A stretch of 64,000 nucleotides of DNA from Cyclobacteriaceae bacterium (GTDB lineage: Bacteria > Bacteroidota > Bacteroidia > Cytophagales > Cyclobacteriaceae): positions 1-64,000 of the forward strand of contig JAEUUF010000009.1 in assembly GCA_016787645.1 (NCBI GenBank), read 5' to 3'. Position numbers and translations under genes: made by a program. The notes beneath the pieces are model-generated. The model ran no database searches and was not told where the DNA came from. It saw only the letters and a list, made by a program, of their open reading frames with translations. Of the stretch, positions 26,512 through 35,789 are shown piece after piece (the first letter of the stretch is position 1; every line of letters begins with the position of its first letter).

Positions 26512-26938
26512 AAGCGTTCTTTAAATATCTGTAAGAAGGATTTTGTCTCAGTTCGTTCCCTCCATGTTAAGTGACGAAGGCTCGCTCACTTGAAAGTGAT
26601 TTGAGTTCGTCGTTATGTGGTGGGAGCCAACAAATATTTGAAATGGTGCCTTGATATCAAAGGGACGAAAATTGGCGCATGAGGCCGGATTTGTCGAAGT
26701 TGGTTAATGTACCTGTGGGTTAACAATTCATTCTCATTCACTTACCTGTTGCCATCCGGTAGGCGTTGGGGCGGAGAAATTTTTACAAAAATTTTTGACT
26801 CAAAAACTTGCACGACTCGACCTTCCGGTAGTGAGTTCATTTAATCCGGGTGGGTAATGTAAAACTGACGCATTGGGCCTCCTGCGGATTGCCCAAAATG
26901 TGCATAATTTGCCCTGAAAACCCATTTTTTGTCATTCG
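26512..26938. other. Gap between divergent nrdB and rplU without a gene
   Basis: No reading frame of weight is present. It must hold the nrdB promoter on the minus strand, but no perfect TAnnTTTG is seen. A small palindrome AAATTTTTACAAAAATTTTT lies near 26780 and a hairpin TTGGGC...GCCCAA at about 26872-26897, in front of rplU. Confidence 0.5.
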
Positions 26939-26969
26939 TTGGTTTTTCAGGCTCAGTATTCTATCTTTG
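26939..26969 (+). promoter_or_regulatory. Promoter of rplU-rpmA
   Basis: TTGG at 26939-26942, a 19-nt spacer and perfect TATCTTTG at 26962-26969, 27 nt before ATG 26997. This is the most complete Bacteroidota promoter in the window. Confidence 0.75.
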
Positions 26970-26996
26970 CAGTCCATTTTCAAAAACCAGACCGTC

Positions 26997-27308
26997 ATGT
27001 ACGCTGTAGTGGATATCGCAGGAAAGCAATTCAAGGTCGAAAAAGACCAGTACCTCTATGCCCCTCGCATTGAGGCTGAAATTGGTACAACTGTTAATTT
27101 TGACCGTGTCCTCCTGATTGATGCGGATGGCAAGGTCCAGGTCGGGATGCCAACCATCAAAGGGGCCTCTATCTCCTGCAAAGTACTGGAGCAGGTGAAG
27201 GACGACAAGGTTATAGTCTTTAAAAAGAAGCGTCGTAAAGGCTATGCCAAAAAGAACGGTCATCGGCAGCCGCTGACGAAAATCCAGGTTGAGAGCATCA
27301 AGCAATAG
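26997..27308 (+). CDS. rplU: 50S ribosomal protein L21
   Basis: A 103-residue ribosomal protein that binds 23S rRNA. It begins MYAVVDIAGKQFKV and ends with the conserved KKRRKGYAKKNGHRQPLT block. ATG 26997 is the start; the reading frame continues upstream through the promoter and must not be used. Followed at 36 bp by rpmA, the universal pair. Confidence 0.98.
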   Translation: MYAVVDIAGKQFKVEKDQYLYAPRIEAEIGTTVNFDRVLLIDADGKVQVGMPTIKGASISCKVLEQVKDDKVIVFKKKRRKGYAKKNGHRQPLTKIQVESIKQ

Positions 27309-27344
27309 TCCCGTTATTAACAATTGATTTAAGAGTCATACGCC

Positions 27345-27602
27345 ATGGCACACAAGAAAGGTGAAGGTAAAGTAAAGAACGGCCGGGAGTCGGAAAGCAA
27401 GCGACTGGGCATCAAGATATTTGGAGGTCAGAAGGCAGTTGCGGGCAATATTATTGTGCGCCAGCGCGGAACCAAGCACCATCCCGGACGGAATGTCGGC
27501 ATGGGAAAGGATCATACGCTTTTTGCCCTCACCAATGGAACGGTCCTTTTTAAGAAGGGCAAGGCTGACAAATCCTTCGTTTCCGTTGTTGCCGAGGCCT
27601 GA
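27345..27602 (+). CDS. rpmA: 50S ribosomal protein L27
   Basis: An 85-residue ribosomal protein near the peptidyl transferase centre. It has the family block [18 protein letters not shown] and [19 protein letters not shown]. The N-terminus starts directly with MAHKKGEG, so no cleavable leader of the Firmicutes type is present. Ends the rplU-rpmA unit before a strong terminator. Confidence 0.98.
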   Translation: MAHKKGEGKVKNGRESESKRLGIKIFGGQKAVAGNIIVRQRGTKHHPGRNVGMGKDHTLFALTNGTVLFKKGKADKSFVSVVAEA

Positions 27603-27625
27603 AAAAGGTTGATCTAAATCGATTG

Positions 27626-27654
27626 CAAAAAGCGCCATTTTGGCGCTTTTTTGT
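27626..27654 (+). terminator. Intrinsic terminator of rplU-rpmA
   Basis: AAAAAGCGCCA pairs with TGGCGCTTTTTT around a TTT loop, with a T-rich tail, 24 nt after the rpmA stop. Confidence 0.92.
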
Positions 27655-27880
27655 TTTCAGTGGGGTATTTTATTGGGCATTTTTTGCTTGCCGGGTTGAC
27701 CGTTGGGAGGGTGCCAAAACCCCATTACTTGGCCATTTTGGGCGATTTATGGCTTATTCCTTTGGTTCTGCCTGGGATACACCAAAGAAAGTTTTTAACA
27801 ATTCCTTAAAGGGGTATTTCCTTTTTTCCGTTTTGCGTCTATTTTTAGCCTCTAATTATTTTCTAACTAAACCAAAACCT
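27655..27880 (+). other. Upstream region of the SusC/D locus
   Basis: No gene. The reading frame of susC is open through it but the translation has no signal peptide until ATG 27881. The 60 bases before the start are T-rich with TTAACAATTCCTTAA (about 27797) and TTTTGCG followed by TATTTTTA, candidate -33 and -7 elements. Confidence 0.4.
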
Positions 27881-30800
27881 ATGAAGAAGTTTTTACTGTT
27901 ATGCTTCTCATTCGTTTTTGTGACCAGTATGGTTCTGGCGCAGGAACGCGTGGTTTCAGGCAGAGTGACGGCATCGGAAGACGGCGCGCCATTGCCAGGC
28001 GTTAACGTATTGCTGAGAGGCACTACGAACGGAACAGTTACCGATACAGAGGGTAACTTTAAGCTCAGCGTTCCAGCAACAGGGGCAACCCTGGTTTTTT
28101 CGTTTATTGGATTCGCTACCCAGGAGGTTGCCGTTGGTGATCAGGCGGTTGTGGACATTCAATTGGCTTCTGATGTGAAGCAATTGGGTGAAGTGGTCGT
28201 TACCGCACTGGGGGTCCAGCGCGAACAAAAATCGCTTGGATACTCCGTAAGCAAGATTGACAACCAGCAATTGACTGCCGCCAGGACCACCAATATCAGC
28301 AATGCCCTCACGGGCAAGATTGCCGGATTAAGGGTGCAGGGTTCAAACGGTATGGTGGGTTCTTCCTCCAGCATCCTCATTCGTGGTCAAACTACCTTCA
28401 CAGGATCCAATCAGCCTCTGTTTGTTGTAGATGGAATACCCATTGACAATAGCGGAGGTATTAATGCGTTGCAGTCCGGGGTTTCCAATTCAAACCGGGC
28501 TATCGACCTCAATCAGGACGACATTGCAAGCGTATCCGTATTGAAAGGACCTTCAGCTGCCGTGTTGTATGGTTCAAGGGCGGCTGCCGGGGCTATCCTT
28601 ATAACCACCAAGAAGGGCTCAGCCAACGCAAAAAATACTGTGCAGTTCACTACCGGGATAACCGTATCTGAAGTGAACAAGTATCCTGAATATCAAAACA
28701 TTTATGGCCAGGGGCAATATGGGGTTTTCAATCCGGTCAACGAGGTTAATTCCTGGGGCCCAAAAATGTCAGGCCAAAATGTAACGAACTTCAGGGGCCA
28801 GCAGGAAGCGCTGACAGCACGTCCAAACAATGTCCGGGATTTGTTTAACAGGGGTACTTCTTACCAGAATAACATCTCTCTCTCTGGGGGAAATGGCAAG
28901 GGTTCTGCCTATTACGTTTCATACGGAAATCTTCATGAATTTGGAATTTTGCCCAGCAATGAACTTCTAAGAAACTCGGTTACGTTTAACGGAAGCACGG
29001 CTTTCACCGACAAGTTCCGGTCATCCATAAACGTAATCTATACCAATACCGCTTCGAGCAGGACTCAGCAGGGAAACCAGAGGTCCAACCCGTTCTTTTC
29101 AGGTTGGATTACACCCCGGTCGTTTGACTGGTACAGGTATCCTTATGTGAATCCGGATGGAACACAAAAGACCCCGCTCAGCGCGACGGACCTGACCACG
29201 CAGAATACGGCGTTTGGACTCGATGACAATCCGTTCTTCACTGAGCAATACAACACGTACAATGATCAGGTGAACCGGATTATCGGTAATATCAGCCTGT
29301 CCTATGATATAACGCCGTGGTTGACGGCAATGTACAGGTTGGGTACAGATACCTATAGCCAGCAATTCAAAGTGATTAACGCCAAGACGGCGAAGGGAGG
29401 AAGCGCGGCTAACCAGACCGGATCTATAAGGGATGAGATTTATAACCGGGAAGAGATTAGTTCATATTTCACCATGACGGTTACGAAGAGGTTTTCAAAT
29501 GATGACTTTGGTCTTCGGGCTCTGATTGGGAACGAAATTAATTCACGAAGCGACAGGGATAATGGTGTGACCGGTACGGACATCCAGGTTATCGGCTTGA
29601 ATAACATCACCAACACGCTCAATTTCAATCCCTTTGGAACCGTAAGCCAGCAGAGACTGGTTGGAGTATTTGCGGATATATCGCTGGACTACAAGAACTC
29701 AGTATACCTTGGCCTGACGGGCAGGAACGACTGGTCATCGACGTATAGCCGAGCCAACAATTCCTATTTCTACCCGGCCATAACTACGAGTGTTTTGCTC
29801 ACTGAAGTTATACCCGCCCTGCAAGACAGCCGAATTCTTTCCTTCGCGAAAATCAGGGCCAATTACGCCAGCGTGGGACGTGAAGCACCTGTTTATTCAA
29901 CGGATACCTACTTTGGAAGGTCGGGCCCTGCCGATGGTTTTGGACCCTCTCTCCTGTATCCCTTCCGCGGCCAGTTGGGTCAGACACTTAGTAACACCGG
30001 TGGAGCTCCAGATCTTAAGCCGGAGTTCAATGACAACTGGGAAGTTGGGATGGACTTGAGATTCCTCAATGGCAGAATAACCTTTGACGTGAATTACTTC
30101 AACAATACCAGCCGCGATGTTATCTTCAACGTTCCGGTAGCTTCAACTTCAGGATTCACCTCGCAGACGAAGAACATTGGTAAGACAGAATCCAAAGGAT
30201 GGGAGTTGGAGATCAATGCAAATCCTGTAAACATCAGCGGATTTAGATGGGACATCAATTTCAACTGGACGCAGATTGATACGAAAGTTCTCAGCCTGGC
30301 GCCTGGTGTTACCCAGGTTACCTTAGGAGGTTTTGTAACCCCGAGCACACGCCTGATTGTTGGTCAGCCCTACGGCGTCATTTTTGGCTCCGTAATGCAG
30401 AGAGATCCAGCATCCGGGAAACTGCTCGTTGACGCAAACGGAAGGCTTCAAACAGCCCTGGACAACAAGATCATTGGCAATCCAAATCCAAAATGGTATG
30501 GTGGATTCACCAACACCTTCTCCTATAAGGGAATAACCCTTTCAGCTCTCATGGATTTCCGTTGGGGTGGTGATCTGTATTCACGTAATATATCAGACGT
30601 CAAGAATAACGGTGCAGCCATAGAAACGGCGGACAGAGAAGTTGGCTACATCCATGACGGGGTATTGGCCGACGGCACCAAGAATAATATCCAGATTCAC
30701 GCCCAGGACTATTTTAAGGACTTGTATGGATTTGGCAGAGGTGAATTCGTTGTAGTTGATGGTTCGTGGATACGCTTGCGTGAAGTTTCCATCACGTATC

Positions 30801-31006
30801 AATTACCTCAGTCCTTGTTTGAAAAGACCTTCATAGGCAAACTCGAAGTGGGGTTGAACGGAAGAAATCTATGGTTGTCTGCACCCAACGTGCCGCACAT
30901 CGATCCGGAGATCAACGCTCAGGGCCAAAGCAATTCGCAGGGACTTGAGTTCAACGGGTTGCCACAGACGCGTACCTTCGGAGCGCTTATTAAGATGACC
31001 TTTTAG
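27881..31006 (+). CDS. SusC/RagA family TonB-dependent outer-membrane transporter
   Basis: A 1041-residue outer-membrane channel that imports oligosaccharides, peptides or similar ligands together with its SusD-type lid. Order of domains: signal peptide (1-20), carboxypeptidase-regulatory-like domain (about 24-110, GRVTASEDGAPLPGVNV), plug with LGEVVVTALG and the SusC-type FVVDGIPID, then a 22-strand barrel ending in F. ATG 27881 gives a proper signal peptide. It heads a four-gene locus. No glycoside hydrolase or sigma/anti-sigma pair is adjacent, so the ligand cannot be told; peptides are as likely as glycans. Confidence 0.95.
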   Translation: MKKFLLLCFSFVFVTSMVLAQERVVSGRVTASEDGAPLPGVNVLLRGTTNGTVTDTEGNFKLSVPATGATLVFSFIGFATQEVAVGDQAVVDIQLASDVKQLGEVVVTALGVQREQKSLGYSVSKIDNQQLTAARTTNISNALTGKIAGLRVQGSNGMVGSSSSILIRGQTTFTGSNQPLFVVDGIPIDNSGGINALQSGVSNSNRAIDLNQDDIASVSVLKGPSAAVLYGSRAAAGAILITTKKGSANAKNTVQFTTGITVSEVNKYPEYQNIYGQGQYGVFNPVNEVNSWGPKMSGQNVTNFRGQQEALTARPNNVRDLFNRGTSYQNNISLSGGNGKGSAYYVSYGNLHEFGILPSNELLRNSVTFNGSTAFTDKFRSSINVIYTNTASSRTQQGNQRSNPFFSGWITPRSFDWYRYPYVNPDGTQKTPLSATDLTTQNTAFGLDDNPFFTEQYNTYNDQVNRIIGNISLSYDITPWLTAMYRLGTDTYSQQFKVINAKTAKGGSAANQTGSIRDEIYNREEISSYFTMTVTKRFSNDDFGLRALIGNEINSRSDRDNGVTGTDIQVIGLNNITNTLNFNPFGTVSQQRLVGVFADISLDYKNSVYLGLTGRNDWSSTYSRANNSYFYPAITTSVLLTEVIPALQDSRILSFAKIRANYASVGREAPVYSTDTYFGRSGPADGFGPSLLYPFRGQLGQTLSNTGGAPDLKPEFNDNWEVGMDLRFLNGRITFDVNYFNNTSRDVIFNVPVASTSGFTSQTKNIGKTESKGWELEINANPVNISGFRWDINFNWTQIDTKVLSLAPGVTQVTLGGFVTPSTRLIVGQPYGVIFGSVMQRDPASGKLLVDANGRLQTALDNKIIGNPNPKWYGGFTNTFSYKGITLSALMDFRWGGDLYSRNISDVKNNGAAIETADREVGYIHDGVLADGTKNNIQIHAQDYFKDLYGFGRGEFVVVDGSWIRLREVSITYQLPQSLFEKTFIGKLEVGLNGRNLWLSAPNVPHIDPEINAQGQSNSQGLEFNGLPQTRTFGALIKMTF

Positions 31007-31026
31007 TACTGTAATCTTCAATCAAC

Positions 31027-32508
31027 ATGAAAAACACAACCTATAAAGTATTAGGCTTGATAATGTTGTTGTTCGTTTTGGGCGCTTGCGGGGATTTCCT
31101 GAATGTAAACGTAAGCCCGAACAGCACAGTCTCACCCCCAGCGCGGACCATACTGGCCGCTGCCACGGGTGAACTGGGATTCCATATGGGATCCGATATT
31201 CATCGTTTCACTTCGGAATGGGTACAGCAATTCACCGGAGCAGGGGCTGCCGGAACCCAGACACTGGAGTATGCTCGCTTTAATGTCACGGCCACCGACA
31301 TGAACAACTGCTTCAGGGGTGGAATCTGGGGCGATGCGCTTTCCGACTTTCAGGCCCTTAGATTGGCCACGGAAGGCACCAGTCCCAAGTATTCCGGGAT
31401 TGCCAAGATTGCCCAGGCATTCTTATTTTCTATCGCCGTGGATGCTTGGGGGGATTTGCCCTTCACGGAGGCACTGAAATATGGCGCGAACGTGACTCCG
31501 AAGTATGACAAGAGTGAAGATATTTATGCTGCATTGCCCGGGCTAATTGATGAGGGCATCGCGGATCTCAATCTCCCTAATAGCCTGACTGAGCTTGTAC
31601 CCGGCGCAGATGACCTGATTTACGGAGGCAATCTTTCGAGGTGGATCAAGTTTGGGAATAGCCTGAAACTCAGGATTTACATCAAGTACTATCCAACGAA
31701 TTCGGCATTTGCAGATGCGCAGATAGCAGCCCTCCTGGCTAGTGGGGCGACTTTCATGGCCTCCAATGCGGACAATTTCTCGTGTGCTTTTGAGGCAAGT
31801 GTGAACCGAACAAATGCCATCGATCAATTCGAGAAAAGCCGTAATAATCAATTTTGGCCAACCACCACCATCGTGGACATCATGAACGCGAACGCTGATC
31901 CCAGGAGACCTTTCTATTTTACCGCGTCCCCGGCAGCTGGCCAATATACCGGGCTAACCCCCGGGATTTTGATTACCACAACGCCCTCAACTTCCAGAAT
32001 GCACACTTACCTGAGAGGTGCTTCAACCCCTGCCGCAAATGGCGGTGCAAACGGGTATGCCGGTGACAAGGCCCAAAGGATGTTCACTTTTGCGGAGCAC
32101 AACCTGAATCTGGCTGAGTACTATGCACGGACCGCGCAGCCAGCCCTGGCGCAGACTGCTTACCAGGCTGCCATCACGGCCAGCATGCAGGATGCAACAG
32201 TATTGGCAGCTGATATTACCACATACCTGGCCGGCCCTAAAGGATCCCTGACGGGAACACTTGCAACGGATCTCGTACTAATCATGACTGAAAAGTACGT
32301 CTCGAACTACGGTGTGGCGGTGCAGCCCTGGTCTGACTGGAGAAGGACGAACATCCCGACCCTCGTTTTGCCGGTTGGCGCCGTATTGACAAATCTCCCG
32401 AGGATCCTTCCCTATTCGGATCTGGAGCGGGTTACGAACCCCAACACTCCGCCAAGGGACGTGGCTAACTTGACTTCCCCAGGCGTTTTCTGGGATCCGG
32501 GTAACTGA
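31027..32508 (+). CDS. SusD/RagB family outer-membrane lipoprotein
   Basis: A 493-residue surface lipoprotein that forms the lid of the SusC channel. The leader ends in lipobox LGAC with C21. The tetratricopeptide-like helical core shows AFLFSIAVDAWGDLPFTEAL, a block typical of the SusD-like_2 subgroup (PF12771). Starts 20 bp after susC and is certainly co-transcribed. Confidence 0.94.
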   Translation: MKNTTYKVLGLIMLLFVLGACGDFLNVNVSPNSTVSPPARTILAAATGELGFHMGSDIHRFTSEWVQQFTGAGAAGTQTLEYARFNVTATDMNNCFRGGIWGDALSDFQALRLATEGTSPKYSGIAKIAQAFLFSIAVDAWGDLPFTEALKYGANVTPKYDKSEDIYAALPGLIDEGIADLNLPNSLTELVPGADDLIYGGNLSRWIKFGNSLKLRIYIKYYPTNSAFADAQIAALLASGATFMASNADNFSCAFEASVNRTNAIDQFEKSRNNQFWPTTTIVDIMNANADPRRPFYFTASPAAGQYTGLTPGILITTTPSTSRMHTYLRGASTPAANGGANGYAGDKAQRMFTFAEHNLNLAEYYARTAQPALAQTAYQAAITASMQDATVLAADITTYLAGPKGSLTGTLATDLVLIMTEKYVSNYGVAVQPWSDWRRTNIPTLVLPVGAVLTNLPRILPYSDLERVTNPNTPPRDVANLTSPGVFWDPGN

Positions 32509-32536
32509 TCATTGCTAACCTCTTAAGAAACAGAAA

Positions 32537-33376
32537 ATGAAAAGAATAGTTTCATACAACAAGTTCATTCTATTGGCTGTTGCTCTTGTATTTGCATCGT
32601 GCAAAAAGGACGACAAGTTTGCAATAATCAAGTCCGCCCACACGATTGCCATCAATGGTAATATTAATAACCTGACCATTCCGGGCGGAATTGCCGCGGG
32701 AGCCGGGGCGATACTGCCATTCGATGTGGTCGTGTCTGGCACGGATGTAACCGATGTGACCATCACGAATCGATATACCCTGCCAGGCAGTACTACACTC
32801 AAGGAATTTGCCCTGGGAACCTTTGCCGTCTCTGGTGGGAAAGCGTCAATCCCTTCGATTCCCGTGTCCACCCTCAGAGATCCAGCGGATCCGTTAATTG
32901 TATCCACCGCAACAGCAGGGACAAATTTGTTCTTGATTGATGCCGTGCTTAGTGGCGGAGCGAGAGAGAGGAGGAACTTTACCGTAACGTTGGCTAATTC
33001 GGTGGTAGTCATCGATGGTGATATTTACAAAATCAACATCCCTGCCACGATTTCTGCCGGAATTCCTTCCATTACGGTGCTTGTCAGTTCTAATGCATTG
33101 GGTGTGAGGATTACCAGCCGTTACGTGCTTCCCAACACAAGCACAGCCAAGAATTACACGGCAGGGGCGGTGGTTTACGCCACGACCCCCGTTAATGCGT
33201 CGACCAATTCGGTAACGATTCCTGCCATCGCGATTGCGCAAATGCGCGACCCGGCGGATAATTCACCCATAACGGATTTGTCAAATGTTGGACAGCAATT
33301 TCTCTTGATCGAGGCCACATCAACTGCAGTAGGTGGTACTACACTTGCTTCCAAAACGGCAAATATTGTTTGGTAG
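32537..33376 (+). CDS. Lipoprotein with two tandem homologous beta domains, SusC/D-associated
   Basis: A 279-residue lipoprotein (lipobox FASC, C22) of no named family. The mature part is a duplication: domain A (about 34-150) and domain B (about 152-279) share the sequence steps TNRYTLPG/TSRYVLPN, TLRDPADPLI/QMRDPADNSPI and NLFLIDA/QFLLIEA. Each copy looks like an all-beta Ig-like or bacterial sandwich domain. It lies 28 bp after the SusD gene and before the locus terminator, the usual place of a SusE/SusF-like surface ligand-binding lipoprotein, so such a role is likely. Confidence 0.8.
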   Translation: MKRIVSYNKFILLAVALVFASCKKDDKFAIIKSAHTIAINGNINNLTIPGGIAAGAGAILPFDVVVSGTDVTDVTITNRYTLPGSTTLKEFALGTFAVSGGKASIPSIPVSTLRDPADPLIVSTATAGTNLFLIDAVLSGGARERRNFTVTLANSVVVIDGDIYKINIPATISAGIPSITVLVSSNALGVRITSRYVLPNTSTAKNYTAGAVVYATTPVNASTNSVTIPAIAIAQMRDPADNSPITDLSNVGQQFLLIEATSTAVGGTTLASKTANIVW

Positions 33377-33407
33377 CGAATCGTTAATTAACTAGAACTT
33401 AGCAGAG

Positions 33408-33438
33408 ACCGCCCCGACTTAAGTCGGGGCGGTTTTTT
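33408..33438 (+). terminator. Intrinsic terminator of the SusC/D unit
   Basis: A perfect 13-bp palindromic stem ACCGCCCCGACTT/AAGTCGGGGCGGT followed by TTTTTT, 31 nt after the stop of the duplicated lipoprotein. The next lipoprotein gene therefore needs its own promoter or read-through. Confidence 0.92.
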
Positions 33439-33529
33439 GTTCAGCTGATTTCCATAGCAGCTACTTTGTATTTGGATTGGAAGGGCACTAACCATAATTT
33501 CGCCTCATAAGGCAGGAGAAAGGATTCCG

Positions 33530-34888
33530 ATGGAAATTCGAAAGTACAGTGTGGGTGTTCTGGTGGCCGTGATGTTTGCGATATCCTGCGACCCAGCTCA
33601 ACGCGTGTCTCCGACTCCTTCCACCCAATCAAGCGGTTCGTACTTGAGAGCGTACAGTATTACTTCGAACACCTGGGACCTGGATGACATTGAAGATCCG
33701 GCTTCCCTGGGATCGAATACTGGCTTTGAAGCCGTATACGAATCGATCGACAATAACTTTGGGGCAAATCTATCGAAGATCCAGTTCTACGCTACCTTCC
33801 GAACTGCCTCCGGCCTCATTACCAACGAGGCGTTGGTGAAGACAGTCGACGTGGCCGGTGGAGAAGGAGGGTTCGCACCCGTGCCAGAACCTACTGTGAG
33901 TGACTATCTGCGGTCTGCACCGATTAGGATTACCTACGCAGAGACCATGACGGCGTTGAGCACCCTGAATACTGATCCGGATGGAAATAGCTGCTCGGGA
34001 GTGCTCCCCGACGTATGCACCATGGTGGCATTCCCAGGGACTATGCATGTCGGCGACCGAATCATGTTCAGGGTTGCGATCACGGATAGTCTTGGTAACC
34101 GGTATACGGTGGCCAATCCACAGACCACCGTTAATCCGAAATTTGGAAATAACAGCGAGGCCAACATCGTTCCTAACCTCAACGGAGGTCTGTACGATTC
34201 CAAGCCAATGCTTTACACGGTTTTGCTTAATCGTACCACAAGTACGGGCAATCCAAACGCCTACACGGGTCAATACCGCATGTCACAAGTAGCCCGGTGG
34301 CAACCGGATTATTCTGCTGCCCAGCATTTTTCCTTCCTGGCATCAATCGATCAGTTTGTTTTCGGTTCTTCGACTTCCGATTCTTCCCAAATTGTGGAAA
34401 TCCAGAAAGTTCCTGGCGGACTTCCGACGGAGCGTCAGTTTACCTGTAAATACAGGGGTCAAACGATCACTATGAAAATCAACCTTGAATCTGCTGTTCT
34501 CAACCAGACAGGCGCAGGGGTTACTGGAGCGCTGACCTACATTCAGAGCCCTCCTCCAGGTGGCATGGGTTTTCCAGCCAGCACCACGAATACCAACCTT
34601 GGAACGGTATACGTACCCCTTCGCAACACGACTGTTGACTGTACACCGGACCGCGAATTCTACCACCAGTTTCCGCTAAGCGGAACATTCGTCGGTTTGA
34701 ATACACTTCCTTGGGGCCTTCCGCGTACGACAGTTCCTAATCGGGGTACCTATCGCCTCGACCGTGATGGTCTAACCGTTGGTGATGTATTCTCCATTGC
34801 TGTTGACGATGATGCTGACGAATATGGACGCAGATCCGGATACTGCAATAAGTATACGCGCATATTGTTGACGTTGACGAAGATCTAA
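33530..34888 (+). CDS. Lipoprotein of unknown function next to the SusC/D locus
   Basis: A 452-residue lipoprotein (lipobox AISC, C20) with a Ser/Pro/Thr-rich linker after the cysteine. The mature part is beta-rich with Asp-rich turns (VDDDADEYG near the end), and Cys pairs that could form disulfides. No known family recognised. It lies behind the terminator of the SusC/D unit on the same strand and may be an accessory surface protein of that locus, possibly regulated separately. A GGAG run 12 nt before the ATG is one of few purine-rich leaders here. Confidence 0.75.
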   Translation: MEIRKYSVGVLVAVMFAISCDPAQRVSPTPSTQSSGSYLRAYSITSNTWDLDDIEDPASLGSNTGFEAVYESIDNNFGANLSKIQFYATFRTASGLITNEALVKTVDVAGGEGGFAPVPEPTVSDYLRSAPIRITYAETMTALSTLNTDPDGNSCSGVLPDVCTMVAFPGTMHVGDRIMFRVAITDSLGNRYTVANPQTTVNPKFGNNSEANIVPNLNGGLYDSKPMLYTVLLNRTTSTGNPNAYTGQYRMSQVARWQPDYSAAQHFSFLASIDQFVFGSSTSDSSQIVEIQKVPGGLPTERQFTCKYRGQTITMKINLESAVLNQTGAGVTGALTYIQSPPPGGMGFPASTTNTNLGTVYVPLRNTTVDCTPDREFYHQFPLSGTFVGLNTLPWGLPRTTVPNRGTYRLDRDGLTVGDVFSIAVDDDADEYGRRSGYCNKYTRILLTLTKI

Positions 34889-34939
34889 CCAGCGGAATCC
34901 ATTCGGAATCTGGGCCGCATTCTTGTTTCTGCTATTTAG

Positions 34940-35779
34940 CTAAGCCAACATTTTCAGGAGCAGTGTCAACCGGCTCTTCAGGTTTCTGCGGTCAATTATA
35001 AAATCGAGGAAGCCATGCTCCAGTACGAACTCGGCGCTTTGGAATCCTTCGGGTAAGCTTTTGCCAATGGTTTCCCGAATGACACGGGGACCTGCAAATC
35101 CGATCAGTGCACCTGGCTCAGCGATATTAAAATCGCCCAGCATGGCGTATGATGCGGTCACACCCCCTGTTGTAGGGTCTGTTAGTAAGGAGATATACGG
35201 AATTTTGGCTTTGTCGAGGAGCGCAATTTTGGCTGAAGTCTTGGCCATTTGCATCAACGACAAACCAGCTTCCATCATCCGCGCCCCGCCAGAGCGGGAG
35301 ATCATCAGAAAGGGAACCTTATGTTTCAGGCTATAATCCATGGCCCGTGATATCTTTTCGCCGACGACAGATCCCATGGAACCACCGATGAACGTGAAGT
35401 CCATGCAGGCGATCACCAGGTCGAGGCCATTCATCTTTCCATAAGCCGTACGTACGGCGTCTTTGAGTTCAGCTTTGGCCTGAGATTCTTTGATTCGCTT
35501 AGGATACGGTTTGGTGTCGACAAACTTCAGGGGATCACCCGACTGCATGTTCTCATCCAGCTCAGTAAACTCGTTGTTGTCGAAGAGGATTTCGAAATAC
35601 TCGCGTGAGCCGATCTTGACGTGATATTCCTCTTCGGGAACAACAAAAGCATTGTTCTTGAGTTCTCGGGTATGGACAATCTTGCCACCCGGTGACTTGA
35701 ACCACAGGCCATCCGGCACTTCACGTTTAGCCTCTGTCGGGGTTAGAATTCCTTTGTCAGTTCGCTTGAACCAGGGCAT
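34940..35779 (-). CDS. accD: Acetyl-CoA carboxylase carboxyltransferase beta subunit, zinc ribbon lost
   Basis: A 279-residue subunit of acetyl-CoA carboxylase; with AccA it moves the carboxyl group from biotin to acetyl-CoA to give malonyl-CoA for fatty acid synthesis. The carboxylase core is intact ([70 protein letters not shown]). At the N-terminus the four zinc cysteines of the family are replaced: S29, G32, V47 and E50 stand where the two CxxC pairs belong ([20 protein letters not shown]). The surrounding residues still align, so this is loss by substitution, not deletion. It follows fbaB by 10 bp. Confidence 0.95.
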   Translation of the reverse strand: MPWFKRTDKGILTPTEAKREVPDGLWFKSPGGKIVHTRELKNNAFVVPEEEYHVKIGSREYFEILFDNNEFTELDENMQSGDPLKFVDTKPYPKRIKESQAKAELKDAVRTAYGKMNGLDLVIACMDFTFIGGSMGSVVGEKISRAMDYSLKHKVPFLMISRSGGARMMEAGLSLMQMAKTSAKIALLDKAKIPYISLLTDPTTGGVTASYAMLGDFNIAEPGALIGFAGPRVIRETIGKSLPEGFQSAEFVLEHGFLDFIIDRRNLKSRLTLLLKMLA

Positions 35780-35789
35780 GAACGGTAAT

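Noticed and set aside
26512-26960. NrdR box in front of nrdB
   Set aside because: I looked for paired ACAnnATATnTnGT-like sites and found none that fits.
26850-26996. N-terminal extension of L21
   Set aside because: The added residues run through the -33/-7 promoter and have no counterpart in L21 proteins.
27623-27880. N-terminal extension of the SusC-like protein
   Set aside because: The extension covers the rpmA terminator; a proper signal peptide starts only at ATG 27881.
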